Assembly (NCBI GenBank): GCA_030323885.1
Contig: CM059203.1
Span: 558,001 to 622,000, forward strand
DNA: 64,000 bases
Direction of reading: 5' to 3'
Origin: Branchipolynoe longqiensis
Lineage: Eukaryota > Annelida > Polychaeta > Phyllodocida > Polynoidae
A model generated the notes under the pieces. It was not told where the DNA came from. It did no database searches and saw nothing but the letters and a program-made list of their open reading frames with translations. Below, piece by piece: positions 33,626-44,339 of this stretch. Every line of letters begins with the position of its first letter. Position 1 is the first letter of the stretch. Made by a program: the position numbers and the translations under genes.

Positions 33626-33664
33626 CTGAAAAGAGGTCCAGGAGGGGGAGCCCGCCAGCATTTC

Positions 33665-34560
33665 ACTTTCTACTCTTACTCCTCTCTCTCCACACACACA
33701 CACACACACCTGTACGCACATACCCACAACCACTGGCACCCATACCACACACACCTCTCTCCACACACACACCTGTATGCACATGGCCACACCCACTGGC
33801 ACCCATACCACACACACCTCTCTCCACACACACCTGTATGCACATACCCACACCCACTGGCACCTGCACTGTACACACGTCTCTCCCCACGCACACACCT
33901 GTATGCACATGCCCACACCCACTGGCACCTGCACCGCACACACCTCTCTCCATACACACACCTGTATGCACATACCCACACCCACTGGCACCCGCACCGC
34001 ACACACCTCTCCATACACACACCTGTATACACATACCCACACCCACTGGCACCCGCACCACACACACCTCTCTCCATACACACACCTGTATGCACATACC
34101 CACACCCACTGGCACCCGCACTGTACACATGTCTCTCCACACGCACACACCTGTATGCACATACCCACACCCACTGGCACCCGCACTGTCACACGTCTCT
34201 CCACACACACACACACCTGTATGCACATACCCACACCCACTCCACTGGCACCCACACCGCACACACCTCTCCACACACAAACACACACACCTGTATGCAC
34301 ATACCCCCACCCACTGGCACCCGCACCACACACACCTCTCTCTCCACACACACACACCTGTATGCACATACCCACACCCACTGGCACCCGCACCACAGAC
34401 ACCTCTCTCCGCACACACACACCTGTACGCACATACCCACACCCACTGGCACCCGCACCGCACACACAACTCTCTCCATACACACACCCCCGTACCCACA
34501 TACCCACAACCGCAGACACCTCTCTCCACACGCACACACACGCACACACTCCTGAACGCC
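33665..34560. repeat. 61-67 bp CA-rich satellite, about 14 copies
   Basis: Core 'CACCTGTATGCACATACCCA' and 'CACCCACTGGCACCCGCACC'; starts at 33772, 33833, 33898, 33961 and 34022. Frames over 300 codons on both strands are artefacts. Confidence 0.95.
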
Positions 34561-34784
34561 CACGCGCACCCTCGTGTCACCACCCCACCCACTCACCCGC
34601 CCATCGACACACCTGCACCCCGAAAAGAACAATAGACCAATCAAAACAATAAATACCTACACTAAATCACAACAACAAATGGACAAATCAAAAGTAAAAA
34701 AACCTGCAACTCAAAGAAAGCATTGGTGTCAGTCATGTGTGACGGTGGGCGGGGGGGGGGGGGGGTCCGATCCCGAAGACCGGT
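34561..34784. other. Spacer, no gene seen
   Basis: A-rich stretch and a G-run near 34750. No recognisable feature. Confidence 0.5.
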
Positions 34785-35345
34785 GAGGTCAGTGAGGTGC
34801 AACAGTCCTTTGGTCAAATGAGTTCAGTGCAGTCGTCCATAGCAGCCCTCATGTGATGTGAGATCAGTGCAGTCATCCATAGCAGGCCTTAGGTCATGTG
34901 AAGTCAGCGTAGTCATTCATTGCCGCCCTTAGGTAATGTGAAGTCAGCGCACTCATCTATATCAGCCCTTAGGTCATGTGAGGTCAGTGAAGTCATCCAT
35001 AGCACTTAGCAGACCTTAGGTCATGTATGGTCAGGGCAGCCATCCATATCAGCCCTTAGGTCATGTGAGGTCAGTGAAGTCATCCATAGCACTTAGCAGA
35101 CCTTAGGTCATGTATCGTCAGGGCAGCCATCCATATCAGCCCTTAGGTCATGTGAGGTCAGCGAAGTCATCCATAGCACTTAGCAGACCTTAGGTCATGT
35201 ATGGTCAGGGCAGCCATCCATATCAGCCCTTAGGTCATGTGAGGTCAGTCAAGTCATCCGTAGCACTTAGCATACCTTAGGTCATGTGTGGTCAGGGCAG
35301 CCATCCATAGCAGCCATTTGGTCATGTGAGGTCAGTGCAGTCAGG
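34785..35345. repeat. Two-part minisatellite with TTAGGTCATGTGAGGTCAG
   Basis: Alternating variants 'TTAGGTCATGTGAGGTCAGT' and 'TTAGGTCATGTATGGTCAGG' form a dimer of about 87 bp from 34960 on; earlier units are simpler, about 60 bp. Confidence 0.9.
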
Positions 35346-35810
35346 TTATTGTTCCTTTCTCTTGTGGTGCCATGTCGTCTTGTTCCTTTCTCTAGTGGTG
35401 CCATGCCATCTTGTTCCTTCTCTAGTAGGAACATGTATTGTTCCTTTCTCTAGTGTTTCCTTGTCGTCATGTTCCTTTTGGAGGTGGTGACTTGTTGCAC
35501 TGTTCCTTTCTCTAGTGGTGACTTGTTGCACTGTTCCTTTCTCTAGTAAGGACATCTCTTGTCCCTTTGTCTAGTAAGGCAATGCCTTGTTCCTTTCTCT
35601 AGTAAGGCAATGTCGTGTTCCTTTCTCTAGTGGTTCCTTGTCGTTTTATTCCTTTCTCTAGTAGGGACATACCTTGTTCCTTTCTCTGGTGTGCCATGTC
35701 GTCATGTTCCTTTCTCTAGTAGGGACATATTTTGTTCTTTCGCTAGTGGTGCCCTGTTACTTTCTCTAGTGGTGCCCTTGTTACTTTCTCTGGTGGTGCC
35801 CTGTCGCCTT
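35346..35810. repeat. Minisatellite TTGTTCCTTTCTCTAGTGGTG
   Basis: About 18 variants of 'TTGTTCCTTTCTCTAGT' with a period of 24-28 bp. Confidence 0.9.
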
Positions 35811-35892
35811 GCCCCTCCCCCCCCCCCCCCGTCCCCTCCCCCGTCTCTACTGGTGCTGTGTGGGCTGTGTGGACTTCTTCACCAAACATCAG

Positions 35893-35968
35893 ATTGCCGA
35901 GTGGAGTGAACGCTGAGAAGGTGCTCGAGCTGCTCACTAATTACCGCGCTCTGACCTTCAGTGGTCAC
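35893..35968. other. Candidate cryptic exon, strand unclear
   Basis: Plus strand: 'CAAACATCAG' acceptor, GTGAGT donor after 'GGTCAC', frame 'LPSGVNAEKVLELLTNYRAL'. Minus strand: 'CACTGAAGGTCAG' acceptor, donor GTGAAG, frame 'SAVISEQLEHLLSVHSTRQS'. Both read like protein; product not recognised. Confidence 0.3.
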
Positions 35969-36141
35969 GTGAGTGGTGCTTCTCAGCTGATGCTACATCT
36001 GAGGTCATGTGATCCTTTCTCTGCGTGCATTAATTACCTTGTCTCGTTTCTTTCAGGTAAGCTGCATGGCGACTGTTGAGACGCAGCCCCCTGGCGGTGA
36101 AGGTAGGAGTTGGCTTCTGGGTACAGTGTGACAGTGCTGTA

Positions 36142-36472
36142 GTTTGTTTGTTGGAGTTTTACATCCTGGCAACATCTAGGGTCATATCAGGACGAATACC
36201 GATTTGTGACAGTGCGCACTCGTGGAAACTTTATACTACTGCCCCACAGGGAGACCGGGCTGTTAGCACCATGACCTGATATCCCACTCAGTCGCATTAT
36301 CCTGGCACTGAGCCAACTAGTCTTTGCCTTATCCTAATAATGCTGAGCACCAGGCTAGGAAGCAATAAGGATGCATTTTTATTTCACTGATTTGACTCGA
36401 CCATGGTTCGAACCCATGGGTTCGAATCTCACGATCGACCAAAACGGGAGACGGACACTCAACTCATTCGGT
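36142..36472 (-). mobile_element. SINE1 (head b)
   Basis: Tail 'GTTTGTTTGTTGGAGTTTTA' at left, head 'GGACACTCAACTCATTCGG' at right. Full length. Confidence 0.85.
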
Positions 36473-36549
36473 GACATCACTGTAGAGGGGTCGGTGTGGG
36501 GGGGGGGGAGATTCATAATAGGGGTGTGGTCAACTCACTTCCGGTGGAA

Positions 36550-36885
36550 CCAGACGCGGTGGCCGAATCGGTAGAGCGCAAACTTCCCATGCGGAAGGTC
36601 GGGAGTTTGAATAATCCCAGTCGAGTCAAAGCAATGTCTTAGAACATTGATACTTGTTGCTACCGAGCCTGGCGCTCAGCATTAACAGGATATATCAAAG
36701 ACTGGTCAACACGGTATCATGATAATGCAACCATATGGGATCTTGGATTATGGTGCCAGTGGCCTGGTATCCAAGTGGGGCAGCACTATAAAGTAATCAT
36801 GAATGTGCAGTCACAAGTCGATATCCGTATTGATATGACCTTAGATGTTGCCAGGACGTAAAGCTCCAACAAGCAACCTACCACC
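36550..36885 (+). mobile_element. SINE1 (head a)
   Basis: Head 'CGGTGGCCGAATCGGTAGAG', anticodon-arm-like CTTCC-CATGC-GGAAG hairpin, body and tail 'GACGTAAAGCTCCAACAAGC'. Confidence 0.85.
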
Positions 36886-36907
36886 TTAGGAACTGGGATT
36901 TAGAATA

Positions 36908-37088
36908 GCTGTTTGGTTGTTGTTTTACGTCCTAGCCACATCTAAGAACAACAACAAAATAAATCTTCTGGCGGAAGTCAGGACTGGGCGGCTGGGTGTG
37001 TGTATGCAGGCAGGTGCTGGGATTAAGGCTGAGTGTCTGGGTTAGGTTTTATGTCCTAGCAACATTTGAGGTTCTATCAAAACAAGCA
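36908..37088 (-). mobile_element. Two SINE1 tail fragments
   Basis: 'GTTGTTTTACGTCCTAGCCA' (36913 region) and 'GTTTTATGTCCTAGCAACAT' (37046 region) are 3'-end-only pieces in minus orientation. Confidence 0.65.
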
Positions 37089-37500
37089 TGAATGGGTGCA
37101 GCATGTGCCTGGCCCCTATATTGAGGAGGAAGGAGCCTTGCGTCCCTCTCTGGTGGGTGTACAAGATTCACCCTGTACTTGTAGTAGGGGTGAAAAACAA
37201 CCCTAAGTAAAAACTGACAACAGAGTTCGACATGGTGGGTAAATGAAATGAACAGATAAATTCTTAATCTAAGAAACAAAATATATTCTTCACATATATC
37301 TAAATATTTACCCGTTACTTTTGATTTGAAAAATATAATAAAACATGTAGTTTAATCGATTTAAAAAATTTAATCGACGGCGTTTTATCGCCGCCATCTT
37401 GTCTCTGTGCCGATATGAGTAGCCATTTGATATTGGAACCAGAGATTGTACTTCCTGTTCCACCGTCTACTGCAAGTATGGGGTGAATCTTTTATCTATG
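37089..37500. other. No recognisable feature
   Basis: Contains an AT-rich stretch at 37250-37380. No supported gene. Confidence 0.5.
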
Positions 37501-37502
37501 GA

Positions 37503-38155
37503 ACCAGACGGGATGGCCGAATGAGTTAGAGTGTCCGTCTTCCGTGTTGGTAGATCGTGGGATCGTGGGTCTAAGCCTGGTCGAGTCAAACCAATGACTT
37601 AAAAATTGATACTTGTCGCTTCCTAGCCAGGCGCTCGGCATTATTACGATAGGGTAAGTACTGGTTGGCTCAGTGTCAGGATAATGTGACTGAGAGGGAT
37701 ATCAGCGCATGGTGCTGGTGACCTAGTCTCTCAGTGGGGCAGCACTATAAAGTTGTCAAGAGTGCGCACTGTCACATGGTGTTCTCTGTGGCGGAGTGGT
37801 TCGAGTGTCTGACTTTTTTCTCGGTCGGACTCCTAATCTGAAGGTCAGTGGTTTGATTCCCTGTGCCCCCACCTCTGCCAATTTGGATTTCTACCGCTGT
37901 GTATAACTTACAGCATCATCAAAGGCCAGTTGCTCTCATACCATGTCTATGTGGTGTGGGAGGTAAAAAATCCCTTGGGTAGGTAAAAGTGTAGGCTCGG
38001 GCTTTCTATCGACAAACTGTCTAATGATGAAAACAAGCCTATTCAGGTTTATCCATGATAGGCAGTATAAATCTTCAACAACAACACCAAGTCAGTACCC
38101 GTCCTGATATGACCTTAGATGTTGCTAGGACCTAAAACAACAACACAAACAAACA
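37503..38155 (+). mobile_element. SINE1 (head b) interrupted by SINE2
   Basis: SINE1 runs 37503-37775 to 'GAGTGCGCACTGTCACA' and resumes near 38092 at 'AAGTCAGTACCCGTCCTGAT' to its tail. The break falls inside the conserved 'CTGTCACAAGTCGGTACCCG' segment. Confidence 0.9.
37776..38091 (+). mobile_element. SINE2 nested in SINE1
   Basis: Starts 'TGGTGTTCTCTGTGGCGGAG', ends 'GGCAGTATAAATCTTCAACA'. Same family as 30188-30510. A short shared CACA/ACACCA is the only target-duplication hint. Confidence 0.9.
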
Positions 38156-38204
38156 AAAACTATTTGATCTAAAGTGGGTGTTGACAGGTCAGGGACGAGC
38201 ACAC

Positions 38205-38308
38205 CTGGATCCTGGTAGGAGGGGTGTAGATGTCTGTAACCTCAATGTAGTAAGCCTCAGTGGGGTAGGGGGTGGTAGGCGACACGGAGCATATTGTAAC
38301 AGCTACAA
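38205..38308 (-). other. Candidate cryptic exon (minus strand)
   Basis: Acceptor 'ATGCTACCAG', open frame reading 'VAVTICSVSPTTPYPTEAYY' then 'IEVTDIYTPPTRIQ', and a weak donor GTGTGC. Not recognised. High complexity and between SINEs, unlike the surrounding repeats. Confidence 0.35.
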
Positions 38309-38430
38309 CTGGTAGCATTGACAGCCTGCAGTATTCAGAATTAATGACAGGTTACCCCCTGAACCGTACACGACGTTGAGAATGTTGAGGGAGTGGCGAA
38401 GGAGTGGCGAACGAGTGGTGAGGGGGTGGG

Positions 38431-39063
38431 TTAGTTGTTGGAGTTTAACGTCCTAGTAACAGGTGGTGTCCTCTGTGGCAGAGTGGTTAGAGTGGTTAGA
38501 CTTTTTTTCTAGGTCTCACTCCTAATCTGAAGGTTGGTGGTTCGATTCCCCATGCCATCACCTCTGACAATTTGGGGATTTCCACCGCTGTGTATAGCTT
38601 GCAGTGTCATCAAAGGCCAGTTGTTCTTATACCATGTCTATGTGGTGTGGGAGGTTAACAATCCCTTGGGTCAGTAAACATGTAGACTCGGGCTTTCTAT
38701 CGACCAACAGCATAATGGTGAAAACAAGACTATTCAGACTTAATCATGATAGGCAGTATTTATCTTCAAGAAAGAAAACAACCATATAAGGTCATATCAG
38801 GACGGGTACCGACTTGTGACAGTGCGTACACATCAGGCCACTGGCACCATGACCCGGTTTACCACCCAGTCGCATTATCTTGATACTGTGCTAACCAGTC
38901 CTTGCCCTATGGTATTAATGCCGAATGTCAGGCTAGGTAACGACAAGTATCAATTTTTAAGTCAATGGTTTGACACGACCAGGGTTCGAACCCGTGGGTT
39001 CAGATCCCACAATCTACCTGAGCGGGAGATGGACGCTCAAGTCATTCGGCCATCCCGTCTGGT
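38431..39063 (-). mobile_element. SINE1 (head b) interrupted by SINE2
   Basis: Tail 'GTTGTTGGAGTTTAACGTCC' at 38431-38461, then SINE2, then body from 'AAGGTCATATCAGGACGGGT' to head 'CAAGTCATTCGGCCATCCCG'. Confidence 0.9.
38462..38780 (+). mobile_element. SINE2 nested in SINE1 (second case)
   Basis: 'GGTGGTGTCCTCTGTGGCAG' to 'AGGCAGTATTTATCTTCAAG'. Opposite orientation to its host SINE1. Confidence 0.9.
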
Positions 39064-39065
39064 CG

Positions 39066-39436
39066 ATTGGTGAGGGATGGGTGTGGGAGGGGTGTGGGAG
39101 GGGTGTGGGATGGGTGATGGAGGGGTGGGGGAGGGGCGGGGGAGGGTGGGGAGGGGAAGGGGTGTGGGAGGGCTAATGGAGGGGGAGGGGTGAGGGAGTG
39201 ATGTGGGAGGGGTGAGGGAGGGGAGGGGCAAGGGAGGGGGGTAGGGGTGAGGGTGGGGGAGCGGTGAGGGGGAGGGGAAGGGAGGGGTGTGGGAGGGGTA
39301 ATTGAGGGGTCGGGGAGGGGTGAGGGCGGGGTGAGAGAGGGGTGTTGGAGGTTGTGGGAGGGGTGAGGGAGCCGCGAGGGTGGGCTGAGGGTAGCATGGG
39401 TTATTTATTAAAATAATAATAATAATAATAATAATG
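39066..39436. repeat. GGGTGTGGGAGG array and AAT repeat
   Basis: G-rich degenerate units to 39400, then (AAT)n at 39408-39435. Confidence 0.9.
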
Positions 39437-39513
39437 TAGATAAAATAGATCGCCCCCACTAGCAGTAGCTATGATAATCTTCTGAGCATCCACACACGGG
39501 TGTACACAACTAA

Positions 39514-40214
39514 AGGGCCTGTCATACTATGACGTACGGCGTCAGCGGGTGCCCAACGTACGACAATTTGCGAGTACGTCGACATTCGTCGAAAATGCGC
39601 ATTCACACAAAGTACACACAATGTACACACAATGTACGTATCGTATGCAGAACGTATCGCTGACCTATTGCTAGCGTATGAGAACGTTCATGTGCCTTGC
39701 AAAACTTTCGCAAAATGCTCCCATACGCTCACGGTATGCTGACCAACATTACGTATGTTGCTTCATCGCTAGAAGTACGGCCGGCATATACGTTAAGTAC
39801 GCTGGAGATACGGCAGGCATATGTTCTAAGTACGTTAGGAGTACATTATGCATCCATTGCCTGTACGCGGACTGCACGTTCCCAACAGGCTGAACGTATG
39901 GCTAACGTGTTCCAACCTAGCCCGACCTACCCCAAACGTGTGCATAACATATGCTGACATACGCCGAGCGTATGCTGAGCGTATGAGAAACGTATGAGCC
40001 ATACGGCGACATACGTTGAACATTTTGAACATGCACACATTTTTTAGCAGCTCGACCTACGCCGACGTATGACGACCTATGACGCCGTATCCCGAGCATA
40101 CTCGACGTATGCCCAATGTATACATAACGGATGATGCCATATGCCGACATGTTGGTAGAAAATCGCATACATCGGCATACGCTAAGGCCATACGTCATAG
40201 TGTGCCAGCCCCTT
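39514..40214. mobile_element. MITE M2, complete copy
   Basis: Ends 'TAAAGGGCCTGTCATACTAT' and, complemented, 'TTAAGGGGCTGGCACACTAT', both followed by 'GACGTA'. The 640-bp interior is made of scattered 'GCGTATG' and 'ACGTATG' words in both orientations. TTAA-like ends could suggest a Kolobok or piggyBac type of target, but the two sides do not match exactly. Confidence 0.75.
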
Positions 40215-40540
40215 AAGCTGAGATGTTCGCATCGATACTGTTACTGAGATACAATGAGAATTCAAATGAGTGAACAAACCGCCCACAGCGAATTTAACCT
40301 CTTTAAAGAAGGGATGATGTCTGTGGTTATTAGAACATAACATGGATTATCCAGTCAATACCAGTCAGGCTGACATTTAATATTCCGTTCAATAAGTCCT
40401 GACACTTCAGTGATATCGATAAGAGTTTAGTCAGGCATCAATCAATTGATTAGTCTGAAAACGACGCACATGGCACATGTTTCAACTTGAATGCGCGAGT
40501 GTCTTTGTCACGTGGTTGCCTGATTGTATCAATCTGTCAC
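40215..40540. other. No recognisable feature
   Basis: AT-moderate spacer without supported features. Confidence 0.5.
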
Positions 40541-40544
40541 TTAC

Positions 40545-41365
40545 TGAACAGATAGTAAGTATGAATATGAATCTGTCACACCCAGTGAATATGTACTAAG
40601 TATCAATCTGTCACACCCAGTGAATATGTACTGAGTATCAATATGATTGTATCAATCTGTCACACCCAGTGAATATGTACTCAGTATCACTCTGTCACAC
40701 CCAGTGAATAGGTACTAAGTATCAATCTGTCACACCCAGTGAATATGTACTGAGTATCAATATGATTGTATCAATCTGTCACACCCAGTGAATATGTACT
40801 CAGTATCAATCTGTCACACCCAGTGAATAGGTACTAAGTATCAATATGATTGTATGAATCTGTCACACCCAGTGAATATGTACAAGTATGAATCTGTCAT
40901 ACCCAGTGAATATGTACTAAGTATCAATATGATTGTATGAATCTGTCACACCCAGTGAATATGTACTCAGTATCAATATGATTGTATGGATCTGTCACAC
41001 CCAGTGAATATGTACTAAGTATCACTATGATTGTATCAATCTGTCACACCCAGTGAATATGTACTCAGTATCAATCTGTCACACCCAATGAATATGTACT
41101 AAGTATCAATATGATTGTATGAATCTGTCACACCCAGTGAATATGTACTAACTATCAATATGCTTGTATGAATCTGTCACACCCAGTGAATATGTACTAA
41201 GTATCAATATGATTTTATGAATCTGTCAGACCCAGTGAATATGTACTAACTATCAATATGATTGTTGTAATCTGTCACACCCAGTGAATATGTACTAAGT
41301 ATCAATATGATTGTATGGACCTGTCACACCCAGTGAATATGTACTAAGTATCAGTCACCCAGTGA
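40545..41365. repeat. 35/49-bp satellite
   Basis: Constant core 'TCTGTCACACCCAGTGAATA' followed by 'TGTACTAAGTATCAA', with or without 'TATGATTGTATGAA', giving short and long units. About 18 copies. Confidence 0.95.
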
Positions 41366-41449
41366 ATGGATTCTAAGGTGTCAACAGGATGCTGCAGCCT
41401 GTGGTATCAACCGTTTTGGTATGCGCAACAGAGTTTTTGTGTGTGCAAG

Positions 41450-41518
41450 ATCAACCTAATATAATTTTCTTAAAAGAAATGTTGTGGAAACTCAAAAGCA
41501 TTGGACTGTGCAACCTTC
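41450..41518 (+). mobile_element. MITE M1 tip (arm B)
   Basis: 'GAAACTCAAAAGCATTGGAC' then 'TGTGCAACCTT' matches the arm-B end at 29196. Confidence 0.55.
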
Positions 41519-41627
41519 TGTTTCCTCAAGGAAACCTGTAATAATGCTATTGTAATAGTCTGAACTGACTTCAGGCACGCAGGCACGTAGACAGGTAGGC
41601 GTGGATAGGGTATGGACATCGGAGAGC

Positions 41628-41820
41628 TTAGGTGGTGTGATGGTTAGTGTGCTGGGCCGGAATGCAAGGGATCTGCGTTCGACTCCCGCTCTAGGCTCAA
41701 TATTTCCAATTTTCATCAGCCTCACAACAGTCTTCACACTTCTCGTGTCTCTGGATATAGAAGCCCTGAGTTGTGGGTGCAAATACAACTTACAAGGTGA
41801 GGCAGTGTGCATGTCCTGTA
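41628..41820 (+). mobile_element. Possible third tRNA-like SINE
   Basis: 'GGTGGTGTGATGGTTAGTGT' resembles an A box and 'TGCGTTCGACTCCCGCTC' a B box, about 45 bp apart. Only one copy seen, no target duplication found. Confidence 0.45.
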
Positions 41821-41900
41821 ACTAGGTCGTGCATGAGTGGGGTTAGGTCACTGAGGTCACCACCTGGTCACCAGGGCCACATGACATCTGCACGCCTTAC

Positions 41901-42369
41901 CCTGGTACCCGGGCCTCGTTCTGCAGGTCCCGGATGCTGTCCGCGGGCCTTCTCTGTTGGCGCTTCTTGGTTGTTTTTGGAGTTTTATGTTCTGGCAACA
42001 TCTATGGTCAAATCAGGACGGGTACCGACTTGCGACAGTGCACACTCATGGTGGCTTGATAGTGCTGCCCCTCTGGGAGACCAGGCTGCCAGCTCCATGA
42101 CCTGATATCCCACAGTGTCACATTATCCTGACACTGAGCTAACCAGTCCCTGTCCTATCCTATTAATGCCGAGTGCCAAGCTACCAAGCGACAAGTATAA
42201 ATTTTATAAGTCATTGGTTTGACTCAACCGGGAAATCCTGACCTTCCACATGAGAAGTCTGCACTCTACCGATTCGGTGTTCACGTCCGGTGGGTGCTTC
42301 TTGTGAACATACCATTGTTTGACCTCGCTGGACGCTATGACGTCATAATCTGCGGGGTAACTCTTATAC
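41901..42369 (-). pseudogene. Coding-like exon split by a SINE1 insertion
   Basis: On the minus strand, 42369-42296 reads 'SYPADYDVIASSEVKQWYVH' then 'KK'. The SINE1 follows, and 41969-41901 continues 'RQQRRPADSIRDLQNEARVP' before a good donor GTAAGG. Removing the SINE and one copy of its target duplication restores one open frame across the junction (Val-His-Lys-Lys-Arg-Gln-Gln), which is unlikely by chance. With the SINE in place translation enters it and stops. The protein is not recognised. It may be a dead exon, or part of a gene in which the SINE is removed or tolerated. The upstream acceptor is unclear. Confidence 0.45.
41970..42295 (-). mobile_element. SINE1 (head a) with 10-bp target duplication
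   Basis: Flanks 'GCGCTTCTTG' (41960-41969) and 'GTGCTTCTTG' (42296-42305) match at nine of ten bases. Tail at left 'GTTTTATGTTCTGGCAACAT', head at right 'CTGCACTCTACCGATTCGG'. Confidence 0.9.
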
Positions 42370-42529
42370 AGACAACCACCAGGTAGAGGATGTTGGCGCG
42401 AAGCCAAACACCACCACCCTCACGGAGAGGCAGCTGACACTCTCCAAACACAGTTTGCGTCGTTCATTATACAAGAAGCAGGATGCGGTTGGAGAGTGTC
42501 AGGTGACATGTTTCCAGCTTTCTTAAGGC

Positions 42530-42978
42530 CCTGTCACATTACGGTGTATGGCGGGAGCGTATTGAAAACCTACGTAGGTCCTGCGCGTGCCGGCCTATGA
42601 TGACATTTGGTGACCTTTCGGGTGGTTTTGAGCGTATGTGGAACCTACGAGGAGCGTACGAGGAGCGTATGAGGAGCGTATGGGAGCGTATGGGAGCGTG
42701 CTGTGACATTTTTTGACAGTATGGGCCATACGCCCTCATAGGGCAGGTTTTTTTTAGCATGCACAAAAAAATTTGGACGGACGGATTTATGAAAGCGTAT
42801 GGCGGCGTATGCCACATACGCCGGCATCTGGCGGCATCTGGCAGCGTATGAGTAGCGTATGAGTAGCGTATGCGTAGCGTATGAGTAGCGTATACGGCGT
42901 ATGCCGATGTATATGACGTAACGCGCTTACGCCGCCATACGCTCCCGCAAAAAACCCTAATGTGACAGCCCCTTTAGT
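42530..42978. mobile_element. MITE M2, second copy
   Basis: Ends 'TTAAGGCCCTGTCACATTAC' and, complemented, 'TAAAGGGGCTGTCACATTAG'. The interior has tandem 'GGAGCGTATG' and 'AGTAGCGTATG' words at 42650-42700 and 42840-42895, paired with inverse copies. Confidence 0.75.
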
Positions 42979-43099
42979 GGCCCTCGTCGATTACCCGGAT
43001 ATGCCCTGATCGGTCATAGTTCCTGGACCAGTTTGAAAGGGGGCTAGGAGTGGAGGCACGCAGCCTTGACTATAAGTATAACACATAGCTTTAATATGA

Positions 43100-43355
43100 G
43101 ATCCAGGGTTCAAAGGGCATAATGACAATATTTCGAGAAGGTCATTTAATAGAACCTGCCACTGCTAAAGGCTATGGTGTCCTACATTTAGGCATGCTTA
43201 CCGAAAGTAATTTTGCATGTTTTCTTTTTAAGAGTTAGTAATTTTAAATAAAAATGATTGCAAACTAATAAGGTAGATTATAGCAAACAACCTACTACAT
43301 TTCTATAATAATTATGGCAGAAACTCAAAACCATCGGATTGTGCAACTCTAAGAC
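43100..43355 (+). mobile_element. MITE M1, arm B half
   Basis: 'TTTAATAGAACCTGCCACTG' and 'TAATTTTGCATGTTTTC' match arm B, ending in 'CTCAAAACCATCGGATTGTG'. Arm A is missing. Confidence 0.7.
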
Positions 43356-43424
43356 TGAGGGTAAAAGAGCAGATTGATATCAGTGTGAGGTTGGTACAAT
43401 GTGTGCCGCCCCCCTTCCCCTACG

Positions 43425-44155
43425 TACACTACGTACACTACGTACACTACTTACACTGCATACACTACGGACACTACACACTACGTGCACTACACACACT
43501 ACGTACACTAACATAATATATACACTATTACACTATGTACACTACAACACTATACACAATATGTACACTGTGTACACTACGTACACTACGTACACTACAC
43601 ACACTACATACACTACGCACACCATGTACACTATGTACACCACGTACACTATGCACACTACACACAAAATGACACTACATATACTACGTACACTACAACA
43701 CTACGTACAATATGTACACTACTACACTATATGCACTATGTGCACTTCGTATACTATGTACACTATGTAAACTGTGTACACTCCGTACACTCCGTACGCT
43801 GCATACACTACATATACTATACACACTATATACACTACGTACACTATGTACACTAGTACACTACATACACTACATACACTACGTACACTACAACACTAGG
43901 TACACTACAACATTGCATACACTACATACACTACATACAGTATACACACGATGTACACTACACACACTATGTACACTACGTACACTACACCAATATGTAC
44001 ACTACATACAATATGTACACTACATACACTATGTACACTATGTACGTTACATACACTACATACTCTACATACACTATGTACACTACACACACTACGTACA
44101 CTACATACACTACGTACACTACATGCACTACGCACACTACATACATTACACTACA
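43425..44155. repeat. 9-bp minisatellite TACACTACG
   Basis: About 80 variants of 'TACACTACG' and 'TACACTATG'. Confidence 0.95.
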
Positions 44156-44292
44156 CTGCCCTGATTGATGCCCAATCTGCGCCGTAATAGAACAAACAGA
44201 TAACCAAACCAGACACACTTCTCTACGTGCTGATCAAAGACACCCCGCCCCGTTCTGTGAAGTCGGGGCCGTTGTATTAACAAGCCGCTCAC

Positions 44293-44334
44293 CAATTGTG
44301 GGTGAAATTCGCCCTTTTGGTTGGCGATGTTTAG
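44293..44334 (-). other. Candidate micro-exon (minus strand)
   Basis: Acceptor 'TTCTCTGCCAG', frame 'LNIANQKGEFHPQL', donor GTGAGC. 42 bp, in a 180-bp unique island between two arrays. Not recognised. Confidence 0.3.
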
Positions 44335-44339
44335 CTGGC

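Noticed and set aside
32637..34652. ORFs of about 300 codons on both strands
   Set aside because: Minisatellite frames (STFRRPP and THTCMHIPTPTG patterns).
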